The translations under genes were made by a program, and so were the position numbers. DNA of 64,000 bases, taken from DAISJD01 sp036821645 (GTDB lineage: Bacteria; Pseudomonadota; Alphaproteobacteria; ATCC43930; CGMCC-115725). Of this stretch, positions 44,356-52,345 are shown piece by piece (position 1 is the stretch's first letter; each line of letters begins with the position of its first letter). Under the pieces are notes generated by a model that ran no database searches, was not told the origin of the DNA, and saw nothing but the letters and a program-made list of their open reading frames with translations. The stretch is taken from positions 1 to 64,000 of the forward strand of contig DAISJD010000002.1 of the NCBI GenBank assembly GCA_036821645.1, read 5' to 3'.

Positions 44356-44432
44356 AACGCATAAGTTTGTTTTTTTCCTTGATTAAAATAACTTATGCGT
44401 TATTATATCTCCATATAGACGCATAAAGCGTC
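44356..44432 (+). promoter_or_regulatory. Regulated promoter with 12-bp inverted repeat operators
   Basis: Perfect 12-bp arms at 44356-44367 and 44390-44401 (core ACGCATAAGTT/AACTTATGCGT) are separated by 22 bases. The second arm lies between a -35 (TTGATT, 44379-44384) and a -10 (about 44401-44407, TATTATA). A third site GACGC-ATAAA-GCGTC (44418-44432) follows near the transcription start. This is what a repressible promoter of the 44452 operon would look like. Confidence 0.6.
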
Positions 44433-44451
44433 AATTTGAGTGGAGAAAGAG

Positions 44452-45300
44452 ATGTCAGCCGCTGCCATCCACAATTTTAGCCGTTCTTCCGCCCGCGCGC
44501 GTTTTATGCGCGGCGTCATATTTGACGATGACGTTTCGTCCGACGAGACGACTTGCGACTATGCTGCGGATCGGCCTGACCGTACTTTCGGCCCCGGCTG
44601 GCGGTTTGAGGTTGTGACCGAGAGGGGTTCGGCACAATACCGGCTTTGCCGGGACATGATCTGCGCCACAATCGCGGCTCAAAACGGTGCGAGGGTCCGC
44701 ATGACGCCGTACTATGACCCGCACGGTCGCCGGATCTGGGAGGTCAACGGTCATTTGCGTCGGTTCCAGGTGGAAGAAGACGCGTTTCTGCCCGACCAAG
44801 AGCCGTACGACACTATCCTACCGCCGTTGCCGGAATCGCTCATTGGCGAGGGGCCGTGGCGGCGCGCGCGTTATCTGCGCGGCGTGAGGGATGGGATGTT
44901 TTCTCGCGGGTACGCGCTCATCGTACTTAGGGAGGAGGTAGGTCTCGACGGGCTGGATTTGTCGTTTGACGCCCGTTTTGACCACCTCGCCGGTTTGCCC
45001 GGCGTCAAGACCTACAGGAGGGAGTACCACCTTGTGGGTTACACTTTTGGGGTAGCGATCCACGCGCTCATGGGGCGGGACCGCAGGTGGCGGGCACTGG
45101 TCGGGACAGAGAAAGGGGAGGGAGTCCACATAGACCGCGCCATCTCGGATTTGGCACGCATCCCAAAAGAGTTGTTGGCGGAATGGGCCGAAAAGCATAA
45201 ATTTGATGGGACGATCGCCACGGCGGACCTCGCCTATGAGGTTAGACAGCGGGCGGCGATCCGGGATCGCCTTGAAAAGTTAAAAAAAGAAAGAGGGTGA
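44452..45300 (+). CDS. Hypothetical phage protein
   Basis: A 282-residue charged protein with no recognised domain, starting at ATG 44452 after GGAGAAAGAG. Its stop overlaps the following HTH gene (GTGA). It lies under the operator-rich promoter, so expression is probably switched. Confidence 0.65.
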   Translation: MSAAAIHNFSRSSARARFMRGVIFDDDVSSDETTCDYAADRPDRTFGPGWRFEVVTERGSAQYRLCRDMICATIAAQNGARVRMTPYYDPHGRRIWEVNGHLRRFQVEEDAFLPDQEPYDTILPPLPESLIGEGPWRRARYLRGVRDGMFSRGYALIVLREEVGLDGLDLSFDARFDHLAGLPGVKTYRREYHLVGYTFGVAIHALMGRDRRWRALVGTEKGEGVHIDRAISDLARIPKELLAEWAEKHKFDGTIATADLAYEVRQRAAIRDRLEKLKKERG

Positions 45301-45629
45301 TTAAGATGAATGGCGAAACTTTTTCTTCTCTTATGAAGAGAGCTGGTTTAAACCAGAAACAGCTTTCTGATTGCTTGTCTGTGAGTGTGACAAGCATAAA
45401 TAGGTGGGCAGCTGATCAAGACCGACCTGACAAGGTCACATGCCCGCCAACGGTAGCCTTTTTTCTCCTCGTATGGGGGAAATTAAGGCCAGACGAGCGG
45501 TCTGAGGTTGATGCAAGCTCAAACTTGAAGGAGGATCTTGCTTTGATCAAGAGCCTTACGGCATTGCACCTACTCAGGCACGACGAACTAAAAGAAATAA
45601 TTCTACAATTAAACAATCTCTACAATTAG
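45297..45629 (+). CDS. Small XRE-like helix-turn-helix regulator
   Basis: A 110-residue protein. FSSLMKRAGLNQKQLSDCLSVSVTSINRWAADQ is a clear HTH at residues 9-41. The C-terminal half is helical. The start is GTG 45297 (coupled) or ATG 45306. It may control its own operon through the ACGCATAA sites upstream of 44452; this is inference from position. Confidence 0.75.
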   Translation: MIKMNGETFSSLMKRAGLNQKQLSDCLSVSVTSINRWAADQDRPDKVTCPPTVAFFLLVWGKLRPDERSEVDASSNLKEDLALIKSLTALHLLRHDELKEIILQLNNLYN

Positions 45630-45630
45630 A

Positions 45631-46251
45631 TTATTCGCCATTGAGTATCTTCTCAATTATATGAGAATACTCAATGGATTTTATGCGGGGTGCTTCAATC
45701 CCACCGTACCCATAAAAAAAATGTGGGTCGATGCCGTTTTGTCCGACGACACCAACCCAATCGGGGGTTCCGTCCGGCCCTTTTATAATCAGTTTGGCGC
45801 CGTCCCCGCCCCGCACCATTCCACCGACCCCCACAGTGGCTTCTGCGCCAGCCGGACACTGTGCAATGCCTCTTTCACCGGCCGTCGCGGACCCTTCCGA
45901 CGGTGCTGACCCTGCGCAAATGGCGATCCCATCATCGCCCGCAACGGCCGGTCCAAATTGCGATATGGCAATACCGTAATTTCCGGCTGTTGCACTGCTG
46001 TTTCCATAGGCAACAGCCTTTCCATGATCGCCAGCGACCGCCTTTGAGAAAAGGCCGACGATGGCAATGCCATGATTGCCGACCGTGACTTCGGACCAAT
46101 CTCCTGCTTCCACTGTGCAATCATCACCCCCGTGAATGATTGCGCCTTCAGACGCATCTATCTTGCAGCCCCTTCCGGCCAAAACATTTACCGGAGACTC
46201 GTAAAGCCCAAAAGCTTCATCTTCAAGTGCTGTGCAATCTAGCATGATCAT
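45631..46251 (-). CDS. Repeat beta-solenoid-like protein with AxAGxxGxA repeats
   Basis: A 206-residue protein. Between about residues 40 and 140 it has about ten degenerate octamer-type units (for example SSATAGNYGIAIS, PAVAGDDGIAI, SATAGERGIAQ). The closing GVVGQNGIDPHFFY matches the end cap I know from unnamed bacterial and phage repeat proteins of this type. A stacked beta fold is expected. Function unknown. It is convergent with the HTH gene, 1 base apart. Confidence 0.68.
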   Translation of the reverse strand: MIMLDCTALEDEAFGLYESPVNVLAGRGCKIDASEGAIIHGGDDCTVEAGDWSEVTVGNHGIAIVGLFSKAVAGDHGKAVAYGNSSATAGNYGIAISQFGPAVAGDDGIAICAGSAPSEGSATAGERGIAQCPAGAEATVGVGGMVRGGDGAKLIIKGPDGTPDWVGVVGQNGIDPHFFYGYGGIEAPRIKSIEYSHIIEKILNGE

Positions 46252-46280
46252 TTCCTTTAAATTTAATTTTTAATTTAAAA

Positions 46281-46871
46281 TTATAAGCCATTTTTTTTGC
46301 TTTGTTTCTGATTATTTTCGCAAGATTCTGAATTTGAAAATAAATATATTATAGTTAATGATGCCTCAGAAGGGCTTTTAGCTGTGGCTAATAGTCTTAT
46401 TTCATTAATATTGTTGTTTAATTTAACAGAATTCATATCTTTTGACCAAATAGACTTAAGGTATCTTTCGTCTTTGAATAGAGCCATCATCCAGTCTTCC
46501 GGTTTGTTCCAAATTGCTCCCTGCCTTAGGAAATCGTATGATTTTGGATTTCCATATAAATCTGACAACAATGAGGATAAATCATTAAATTTTTCTTTAA
46601 TCTGATCACCATATCTACTTTGTTTTTTATCATTAGTAATAGCAACAACTTTACATATTCCACTTTTTTCCGTTGAAATAACAAAATACTCAGAAAATAT
46701 TTCATTTGGTTTTTTTGGATTGCATTTCCAGAAATCAGACTCAACTGTTTTTTTACAATTATTAAGATTTTCAGGGTGATCTCCCATTTCAAAACCAAAT
46801 GGGCCATCGGCCTTAGCCGAAAAACAAAGAGAAAAAAAAGAAAATGCAATAATAAAAATTTTTGCTCTCAT
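46281..46871 (-). CDS. Secreted hypothetical protein, AT-rich
   Basis: A 196-residue protein with a signal peptide (residues 1-21, FSAKA-DG) and four further cysteines. Composition is much more AT-rich than the phage genes around it, which suggests a recently acquired moron. Domain unknown; the opening GPFGFEMGDHPENL resembles small periplasmic proteins of unknown function. Confidence 0.68.
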   Translation of the reverse strand: MRAKIFIIAFSFFSLCFSAKADGPFGFEMGDHPENLNNCKKTVESDFWKCNPKKPNEIFSEYFVISTEKSGICKVVAITNDKKQSRYGDQIKEKFNDLSSLLSDLYGNPKSYDFLRQGAIWNKPEDWMMALFKDERYLKSIWSKDMNSVKLNNNINEIRLLATAKSPSEASLTIIYLFSNSESCENNQKQSKKNGL

Positions 46872-47082
46872 GATTAGACCCTTTCATTAGAATTTTACAC
46901 CGGACATGCGATTTAAAAATATTTATGAGATAAAATATCAAATTTTTCAACCGAGAATGAACTGAGTTGGAAAAATTTTTAAAATTGAAACATTATAACA
47001 AATTTATCTTGTCTTAAAAAAATAGCTTCAGGGCCTGGATGTGGTCTTTGTTGTATGCCGGAGATTGCCTGTGTCATGAACT

Positions 47083-47214
47083 TGGTTTGGCTCCCCGTCT
47101 CCGCAGGCTGCAGCAGCCAGCAACGGACAGCGGGCGATCGACCTGCACCTCTGGGATTATGTTCTATTGGTGCTCGGGCTCTACAGGCTCACCGGCGAAG
47201 CGGATGCCTACTAG
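47083..47214 (+). pseudogene. Coding-like fragment without a start
   Basis: The 46872-47216 gap is AT-rich up to about 47,030, then GC-rich. In the GC-rich part one plus-strand frame reads like protein (QRAIDLHLWDYVLLVLGLYR, ending at TAG 47214) but is closed upstream by TGA with no usable start. It may be the 3' remnant of a lost gene. No family is recognised. Confidence 0.3.
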
Positions 47215-47216
47215 GT

Positions 47217-47453
47217 TCAGGATGTCGGACAGCCTTCATGCTCGGCGCGGCGCACCCAATCCTGCCGCTGTTCGTCCGACATCAGCTCCCATGCCAGGAT
47301 GACAGCGATGTACGGCCCCGCTGCGTCCTCCTTGAGGCGGGCACCGCTGAGGGCGCGGCCAACCGAGTTCTCGTTACGCCGGGTCAGCGCCGCGATGAGC
47401 TTTTGCGTCAGACCGGCGGCGCGTGCGCGTGTTTGCCATGGTGAGTCTTTCAT
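47217..47453 (-). CDS. HTH-type regulator
   Basis: A 78-residue protein from ATG 47453, chosen because GGAGG is five bases upstream. RARAAGLTQKLIAALTRRNENSVGRALSG is an XRE-like HTH. It is divergent from the small operon at 47559 and may regulate it. Confidence 0.65.
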   Translation of the reverse strand: MKDSPWQTRARAAGLTQKLIAALTRRNENSVGRALSGARLKEDAAGPYIAVILAWELMSDEQRQDWVRRAEHEGCPTS

Positions 47454-47504
47454 ACCGACCTCCATGACACAGAAATAAAATCTACGCAACAGCGACTTTT
47501 CCCC

Positions 47505-47533
47505 TTGCATCAAATATCGACGTAACGTATATT
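47505..47533 (+). promoter_or_regulatory. Sigma-70 promoter for the 47559 operon
   Basis: TTGCAT (47505-47510), exactly 17 bases, then TATATT (47528-47533). It lies between the divergent HTH gene and the small gene at 47559, which has a GGAGG ribosome site. Confidence 0.6.
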
Positions 47534-47558
47534 TTTTTTATCAGCAACGGAGGACGCC

Positions 47559-47867
47559 ATGACCCGCCAGACCATCCAGTTCAAAGCCGTCAGCGAGTAT
47601 GTCGCCGCTGGTCACCAGAACACTGGACTGTGCCTGCTGGAAGCCCCGGTCCGTGAAACGGATAAGGCTGTCGCGTTTGAGGGTGTTGGCCCGAATCAGT
47701 ACGGCTATCCCTGCAAGCGGATAGCGTGGTTCCCGAAGTCTCAGGCCCGCAAGGTGCCGAACGATTTTTACACCCACGCGCAAGCCCCGGCTGAGATGTG
47801 GCTTGTGCCGATTTGGCTTATCAAGGCCAAGCGCAGCCAAGGTTGTGATGTCCTCGAAAGCATGTGA
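47559..47867 (+). CDS. Hypothetical phage protein
   Basis: A 102-residue protein with GGAGG nine bases upstream of its ATG. No domain is recognised. It pairs with the next gene seven bases downstream. Confidence 0.6.
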   Translation: MTRQTIQFKAVSEYVAAGHQNTGLCLLEAPVRETDKAVAFEGVGPNQYGYPCKRIAWFPKSQARKVPNDFYTHAQAPAEMWLVPIWLIKAKRSQGCDVLESM

Positions 47868-47874
47868 GGTTAAA

Positions 47875-48123
47875 ATGTACAAAACTACTAGGTTCGACGG
47901 TATGAGTGCGGACGAGAAGGCGAGGAGAGCCATTTTTTATGCGCTCACCCGCATTCGGGATGACGCCCGGATCTCTTACTTCTGCGGCTTGGGCACCGAG
48001 ATGTTCGCCCAACTCACCGAGGCTTATGCCGGCATCATTGAACAGCCGGTCGATGAGGTGCGCCGAGCCTTTGATTGCCAGGACACGCGCAAGCCGCGCT
48101 GGCCTGAGAACCGCGACGACTGA
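47875..48123 (+). CDS. Hypothetical phage protein
   Basis: An 82-residue helical protein from ATG 47875, with GAGG between the previous stop and this start. The frame is open from 47803 inside the previous gene. No family is recognised. Confidence 0.6.
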   Translation: MYKTTRFDGMSADEKARRAIFYALTRIRDDARISYFCGLGTEMFAQLTEAYAGIIEQPVDEVRRAFDCQDTRKPRWPENRDD

Positions 48124-48273
48124 CAGCGCCGCCGCACCTTGTTTTCACACGAAGCTCCTCAGCCAACTCCGATGGCTGCCCGACGCAGAAGAGCGATTCC
48201 GCTCTGATCGACCGATCGGTCCGCGCCATGGATTTCCGGGGCAAATACCAACCTTAGAGATAGAAAAAAAATC

Positions 48274-48302
48274 TTGACGAACTGATCCATCCTTGTTATA
48301 TT
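48274..48302 (+). promoter_or_regulatory. Strong sigma-70 promoter, probable late promoter
   Basis: TTGACG (48274-48279), exactly 17 bases, then TATATT (48297-48302). It precedes the block of packaging and virion genes. The start of transcription would be near 48,309, about 20 bases before a terminator stem. Confidence 0.7.
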
Positions 48303-48330
48303 TCCGAAATTCAAGCTCTATAAGTGTGTA

Positions 48331-48367
48331 AAAAACCCGCGTTGTGATCCGGCTGCGGGTTTTTTTC
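48331..48367 (+). terminator. Intrinsic terminator directly after the late promoter
   Basis: AAAAACCCGC (48331-48340) pairs with GCGGGTTTTT (48355-48364) around a 14-base loop, followed by further T residues. It ends 13 bases before the first late gene, so late transcription must read through it. Confidence 0.8.
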
Positions 48368-48379
48368 TGCGAGGTCGGC

Positions 48380-49036
48380 ATGCCGTTGGTCCTGTCGATC
48401 GGCTCAGATCTTGAGGCGTTGACGCGGCGCTTGGATGCGATGACGGCCAAGGAGATCCCGTTTGCCACGGTGATTGCCCTGAACGGCATCGCGAATTCGG
48501 TGAAGATGGCTGAGACGGCGGGTTTGCAGCAGGTGTTCAATAAGCCGGACCGCTTCACGATGTCGGCGCTGGCTATGCGCCCGGCGACCAAGTCGGCACC
48601 GGAATCAATGGTGTTCGTCAAGGATCGGCAGGCGGCATATTTTGAACCGGCCGAACTCGGCACCCCGCAATTCCTCGGGCAGAAGAAGCGCGCGATGCTG
48701 ATGCCGGTCGCTGTGCGCACCGGCGGCAGCAAGGCACCGAAGATTGCGCTCAACCGGCTCAAAGGCCGGGCCGGTGTCTTCGTGGGGCATGCCTCTGTCA
48801 AGGCTGGCGGCAACGCGGTGGGCGGCGTGTTTCAGCGGATGCAGTTCAATAAGGCGAGCGACAAGACCGGCAAGACCATCAAGGGCTCTTACCTCAAGCT
48901 GATGTACAAGTTCTACTCGCCCCATGATATCAAGACGCACCTCGAATATCGCGTTCGATCCGAGCGTTTGATCAAGGCTAGCGTCCAGACTGAATTCACC
49001 AAAGCATTACAAAAGGCATTGGACACCGCGCGATGA
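48380..49036 (+). CDS. Phage late protein, probably virion-associated
   Basis: A 218-residue basic protein from ATG 48380, first gene after the late promoter. The opening half (IPFATVIALNGIANSVKMAE, VFNKPDRFTMSALAMRPAT) resembles unnamed virion or minor tail proteins of proteobacterial phages. Exact role unknown. Its stop overlaps the SemiSWEET gene by ATGA. Confidence 0.6.
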   Translation: MPLVLSIGSDLEALTRRLDAMTAKEIPFATVIALNGIANSVKMAETAGLQQVFNKPDRFTMSALAMRPATKSAPESMVFVKDRQAAYFEPAELGTPQFLGQKKRAMLMPVAVRTGGSKAPKIALNRLKGRAGVFVGHASVKAGGNAVGGVFQRMQFNKASDKTGKTIKGSYLKLMYKFYSPHDIKTHLEYRVRSERLIKASVQTEFTKALQKALDTAR

Positions 49037-49302
49037 TAGAGAATTCAGCAGCCATGAGCGAGGTCGTAGGCCTTGCTGCCGGGTTCTGCACCACGGTCAG
49101 CTTCCTGCCCCAGGTGATTAAATTGATCCGGGACCGGGATGCCGCGTCCATCTCGCTTGGGATGTATGTGATCTTTACCGTCGGCGTCATCTTGTGGCTT
49201 ATCTATGGGCTGATCTTGGAGAGCCCGTCGATCATCGTGGCCAATGGCGTGACCCTCGGCCTTGCCGCGATCATCCTGACCTTGAAAATCAGGCTGCGTT
49301 AA
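49033..49302 (+). CDS. SemiSWEET sugar transporter (PQ-loop family)
   Basis: An 89-residue protein with three membrane helices and the PQ-loop signature: GLAAGFCTTVSFLPQVIKLI, then DAASISLGMYVIFTVGVILWLIYG and a third helix. SemiSWEETs work as dimers to move sugars such as sucrose or glucose by facilitated diffusion. ATG 49033 is coupled to the previous stop; ATG 49054 is also possible. Its place between two late phage genes is odd for a metabolic transporter. Confidence 0.9.
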   Translation: MIENSAAMSEVVGLAAGFCTTVSFLPQVIKLIRDRDAASISLGMYVIFTVGVILWLIYGLILESPSIIVANGVTLGLAAIILTLKIRLR

Positions 49303-49477
49303 TACGATTTCATGCGAAAGCAATGCATTTTATGCATTCGATCCACCTCGACCCTGCAAAGCCATGCAAGAAACGCATTGATTTAAAATCAAAAGGTACT
49401 TCCGACGCATAGCTCAAACACGGTTAATTTCGCACCGCGTTTCGTCCCTAGCTACAAACCCTCAAAAGGGGTCCGCA
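49303..49477. other. Candidate cos region upstream of terS
   Basis: A non-coding stretch with a perfect 7-bp dyad AATGCAT-TTT-ATGCATT (49322-49338) and a shorter one GATTT-A-AAATC (49380-49390), ending in the first packaging-type iterons. In cos phages the nick site lies just upstream of the small terminase gene. The cut position cannot be read. Confidence 0.4.
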
Positions 49478-50116
49478 GTGTCCGCACCTGTGTCCGCACC
49501 CCCGCCCTCCGGCATCTCGATCCGCGAGTTTGCGCGGCGTGACGGGTGCAGCGACAAGGTGGTGCGCCGTGCGATAAGTGGCGGATATTTAAAAACATTT
49601 CCCGATGGAACCCTGGATGAGTCCCTGGTTGGAACCGGCTGGCGCAAGGGCAATCGCGGTGCGGACAGAGGTGCGGACAGAGGTGCGGACAGAGGTGCGG
49701 ACACTGCGGACAAAAGTGCGGACATTGGTGCGGACAGTCCGCACTTTGTCCGCACCCCAGATCCGGTGCTTACACCCGGAGAAACGCCAGAAGAAGCGGC
49801 AGAACGGATCGCAACGCTCTCGTGCCCGCCGTGGGATCTGGCAGAGGCCGAACGGATCAAGGAAATCTATCTGGCCCTCCTGCGACAGCTTGAATATGAC
49901 CAGAAGTCGGGTCTTGTGGTCGAGATCGCGGCGATCTCCGGTCTTGTGGGTGAACAATATGCCAAGGTGCGCACGCGCCTCCTGGCGATCCCTGCGGAAC
50001 AGGCCCCAATGATCCATCGTCTTAAAACTGTCGGCGAGGTTCAGGCTGCGCTATTGTCCTGCATCAGCGAGGCCCTGGAGGAACTGACCCTTGACCGAGG
50101 CGAAGACCGGATCTGA
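49478..50116 (+). CDS. Terminase small subunit
   Basis: A 212-residue protein. The N-terminal winged helix (SIREFARRDGCSDKVVRRAI, residues 14-33) is like lambda Nu1 and other TerS. A GADR tetrapeptide repeat follows (residues about 61-85). The C-terminal half (PPWDLAEAERIKEIYLALLRQLEYDQKSG...) is a helical oligomerisation and TerL-contact region. GTG 49478 with AAAGGGG upstream is the start and lies inside the iteron cluster. The next gene starts inside it. Confidence 0.82.
   Translation: MSAPVSAPPPSGISIREFARRDGCSDKVVRRAISGGYLKTFPDGTLDESLVGTGWRKGNRGADRGADRGADRGADTADKSADIGADSPHFVRTPDPVLTPGETPEEAAERIATLSCPPWDLAEAERIKEIYLALLRQLEYDQKSGLVVEIAAISGLVGEQYAKVRTRLLAIPAEQAPMIHRLKTVGEVQAALLSCISEALEELTLDRGEDRI
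49479..49755. repeat. Iteron cluster GTGCGGACA in both orientations
   Basis: GTGCGGACA occurs forward at 49659, 49671, 49683, 49695, 49716 and 49728, with CTGCGGACA at 49704. The reverse complement TGTCCGCAC occurs at 49479, 49491 and 49747, with a one-mismatch copy at 49736. Spacing is mostly 12 bases, once 9 and once 11. Copies in opposite orientation flank and enter terS, as TerS-binding sites do in cos or pac regions. The forward run also encodes GADR repeats, so coding duplication is the simpler alternative for that part. Confidence 0.65.
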
Positions 50117-52073
50117 TGAAGGTCGGTACGCCCGTGGCCTTGCCGCCTGTCGCACGGCCCTCGTCACCGCCTTGCGGGTCAATCTGCAACCGCCGCCGAC
50201 GTTAAGTCTCAGTCAGTGGGCCGAGCGCCACGCCGTCCTCTCCCGCGAAACCAGTGCGCAGACGGGTCGGTTCCAGTCGTTCCCCTATCAGGTCGGTATC
50301 ATGGATGCCGTAACCGACCCGGCGGTGACCACGATTACCGTAATGAAGTCGGCCCGGATCGGTTATACCAAGATCCTCGATCATGTGGTCGGGTTCTTCA
50401 TCCATCAAGACCCGTCGCCGATGATGGTGGTGCAGCCCCGCGTCGAAGATGCCGAGGATTACAGCAAGACCGAGATCGCGCCCATGCTGCGCGACACGCC
50501 CGTGTTGCGGGCACTCACGGGGGATGCCAAGGCTAAAAGCAGCGATCAGACGATCTTGAAAAAGGTCTTTTCCAACGGGTCGAGCCTGTCCCTGATCGGG
50601 GCCAATTCACCGGGCGGGTTTCGCCGGGTGACAGCGCGGGTGCTGGCCTTTGATGAGGTGGACGGTTATCCGAGCGGCGGGGCCGGGTCGGAAGGCGATC
50701 AGATCGCCCTTGGCACCAAACGGACGGAGACGTTCTGGAACCGCAAGATCATTCTGGGATCGACCCCGACTATCAAGGGCGTGAGCCGGATCGAAAAGAG
50801 CTTCAAGGAAAGCGATCAGCGACGCTACTTCGTCCCGTGCCCGCATTGCGGCACGTTTCAGGTGCTTGAATGGGGTGGCCCGGACACGCCCCATGGCATC
50901 AAATGGAGGAAGGATGAGGATGGAAAGGCGCTGCCAGAAACCGCCTTTTACGTCTGCGTCGAAGGTTGTGTCATTGATGAGGCTGATAAGCCAGCCATGG
51001 TGGCGGCGGGTGAATGGCGTGCTTCGGCCCCGTTCAAGGGCCATGCCGGGTTTCACATCTGGGCGGGCTACAGCCTGTTCCCCAACGCCTCTTGGCCGAA
51101 CTTGGTCGCCGAATGGCTGCGGGTTAAGGATGAACCGCTGCTGCGTCAGACCTTCGTCAATTTGGTCTTGGGCGAGCCTTATGAGGATCGCGGTGACAAG
51201 GCCCTGAACGACGCGGCGTTGGCCGCACGGGCCGAGGTTTGGGCCTCGGAAGTGCCCGACGGTGTCGCGGTGCTGACCGTCGGTATCGACACGCAAGATT
51301 ATCGGCTTGAGTTGGAATTGGTCGGCTGGGGCCGGAACGAGGAATCCTGGTCGCTTGATTATCACGTGATCGAGGGCGATCCAGAACAGGAAACCGTTTG
51401 GGCCGAGCTTGATGCCTATCTGCGCCGGATCTGGCTGCGCGGCGATGGGCGCGGCTTCGAAATCCAGGCGGCCTGCATCGATTCCGGCGGGCATCATACG
51501 CAAAAAGTCTATGAGTTTGCGAAAGCCCGGCTTGGTCGCCGTGTCTGGGCCATCAAGGGCGAATCCGCCCGAGGCGGTGCCCGTTCCCCGGTGTGGCCGA
51601 CGAAGCGCCCGCGCGCCCGGACAAAGTCGACATTCAAGCCGATCATCATCGGTGTGAATGCGGCCAAGGACGTGATTCGCTCCCGCTTGCACATTGCTGA
51701 ACCCGGCACCGGCTTCATGCATTTTCCGGTGGATCGGGACGTTAATTACTATGCCCAACTGACATCGGAACGCTCGGTGGTTAAATCCGCCGGTGGGCGG
51801 CGCTATCGGGTGTGGGAAACGCCGCCGGGCCGGGCCAATGAGGCGCTCGATTGCCGGGTCTACGCTTATGCCGCGCTGTGCGGGCTCCTGCACATGGGAT
51901 TGAAGCTGAACCAACGGGCGGACGAGGTAGTGCCGCCCTCGCAAAAACCAGTGTCCCGGCCACCGGCTGCATCAGTTCCGTCTGTGGCCGAACCTGCGGT
52001 CCAGATCATCAGCCCGCAATCGGCTGGATCGACCAATGCCAGCAAGTCTCCGACAAGACGTCGCCTCGCCTGA
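50091..52073 (+). CDS. Terminase large subunit (lambda gpA family)
   Basis: A 660-residue packaging motor and nuclease. QWAERHAVLSRETSAQTGRF and FPYQVGIMDAVTDP open the gpA-type ATPase. VMKSARIGYTKIL holds the modified Walker A and LAFDEVDGYP the Walker B. A zinc-finger-like C-x2-C (VPCPHCG) follows. The nuclease part holds GIDTQDYRLELELVGWG and AACIDSGGHHTQKVYEFAKAR. The start is TTG 50091 with GGAGGAA seven bases upstream. It overlaps terS by 26 bases. Confidence 0.94.
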   Translation: MTEAKTGSDEGRYARGLAACRTALVTALRVNLQPPPTLSLSQWAERHAVLSRETSAQTGRFQSFPYQVGIMDAVTDPAVTTITVMKSARIGYTKILDHVVGFFIHQDPSPMMVVQPRVEDAEDYSKTEIAPMLRDTPVLRALTGDAKAKSSDQTILKKVFSNGSSLSLIGANSPGGFRRVTARVLAFDEVDGYPSGGAGSEGDQIALGTKRTETFWNRKIILGSTPTIKGVSRIEKSFKESDQRRYFVPCPHCGTFQVLEWGGPDTPHGIKWRKDEDGKALPETAFYVCVEGCVIDEADKPAMVAAGEWRASAPFKGHAGFHIWAGYSLFPNASWPNLVAEWLRVKDEPLLRQTFVNLVLGEPYEDRGDKALNDAALAARAEVWASEVPDGVAVLTVGIDTQDYRLELELVGWGRNEESWSLDYHVIEGDPEQETVWAELDAYLRRIWLRGDGRGFEIQAACIDSGGHHTQKVYEFAKARLGRRVWAIKGESARGGARSPVWPTKRPRARTKSTFKPIIIGVNAAKDVIRSRLHIAEPGTGFMHFPVDRDVNYYAQLTSERSVVKSAGGRRYRVWETPPGRANEALDCRVYAYAALCGLLHMGLKLNQRADEVVPPSQKPVSRPPAASVPSVAEPAVQIISPQSAGSTNASKSPTRRRLA

Positions 52074-52084
52074 AAGAGCCTGTC

Positions 52085-52345
52085 ATGTTCAATCCGTCGA
52101 CCAGCGATCTTGCAGGCGTGCCGCGCGAAACGCTCGTGCTCTGGCTCGGCGAATGCCAGACGGCTTTACAGCAATTAACGACAGGTAGGCGGTCCACCAC
52201 CGTGACCTATGCCCAGGGCGACGGCAATCGGTCCGTGACCTATACCGCTGCCAATATCGCGGCGCTCCATGCCCGTATCGCTGAGCTGAAGGCTCAGTTG
52301 GGGATTGGTCGCGGGCGTCGGGCGATCGGGCTTATTTATCGATGA
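52085..52345 (+). CDS. gpW-like head-tail joining protein
   Basis: An 86-residue protein: LVLWLGECQTALQQLTTGRR, a strand pair (STTVTYAQGDGNRSVTY), then AALHARIAELKAQLG. It matches the gpW family, which plugs the portal vertex so tails can join. It overlaps the portal gene by 4 bases. Confidence 0.85.
   Translation: MFNPSTSDLAGVPRETLVLWLGECQTALQQLTTGRRSTTVTYAQGDGNRSVTYTAANIAALHARIAELKAQLGIGRGRRAIGLIYR

Noticed and set aside
49659..49736. 12-bp direct repeats considered as CRISPR or plain VNTR
   Set aside because: Too short for CRISPR and without spacers. A pure VNTR would not explain the reverse-orientation copies at 49479-49499 and 49736-49755.
50607..51944. 445-codon minus-strand frame opposite the large terminase
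   Set aside because: Shadow of a strongly conserved gene; no domain of its own.
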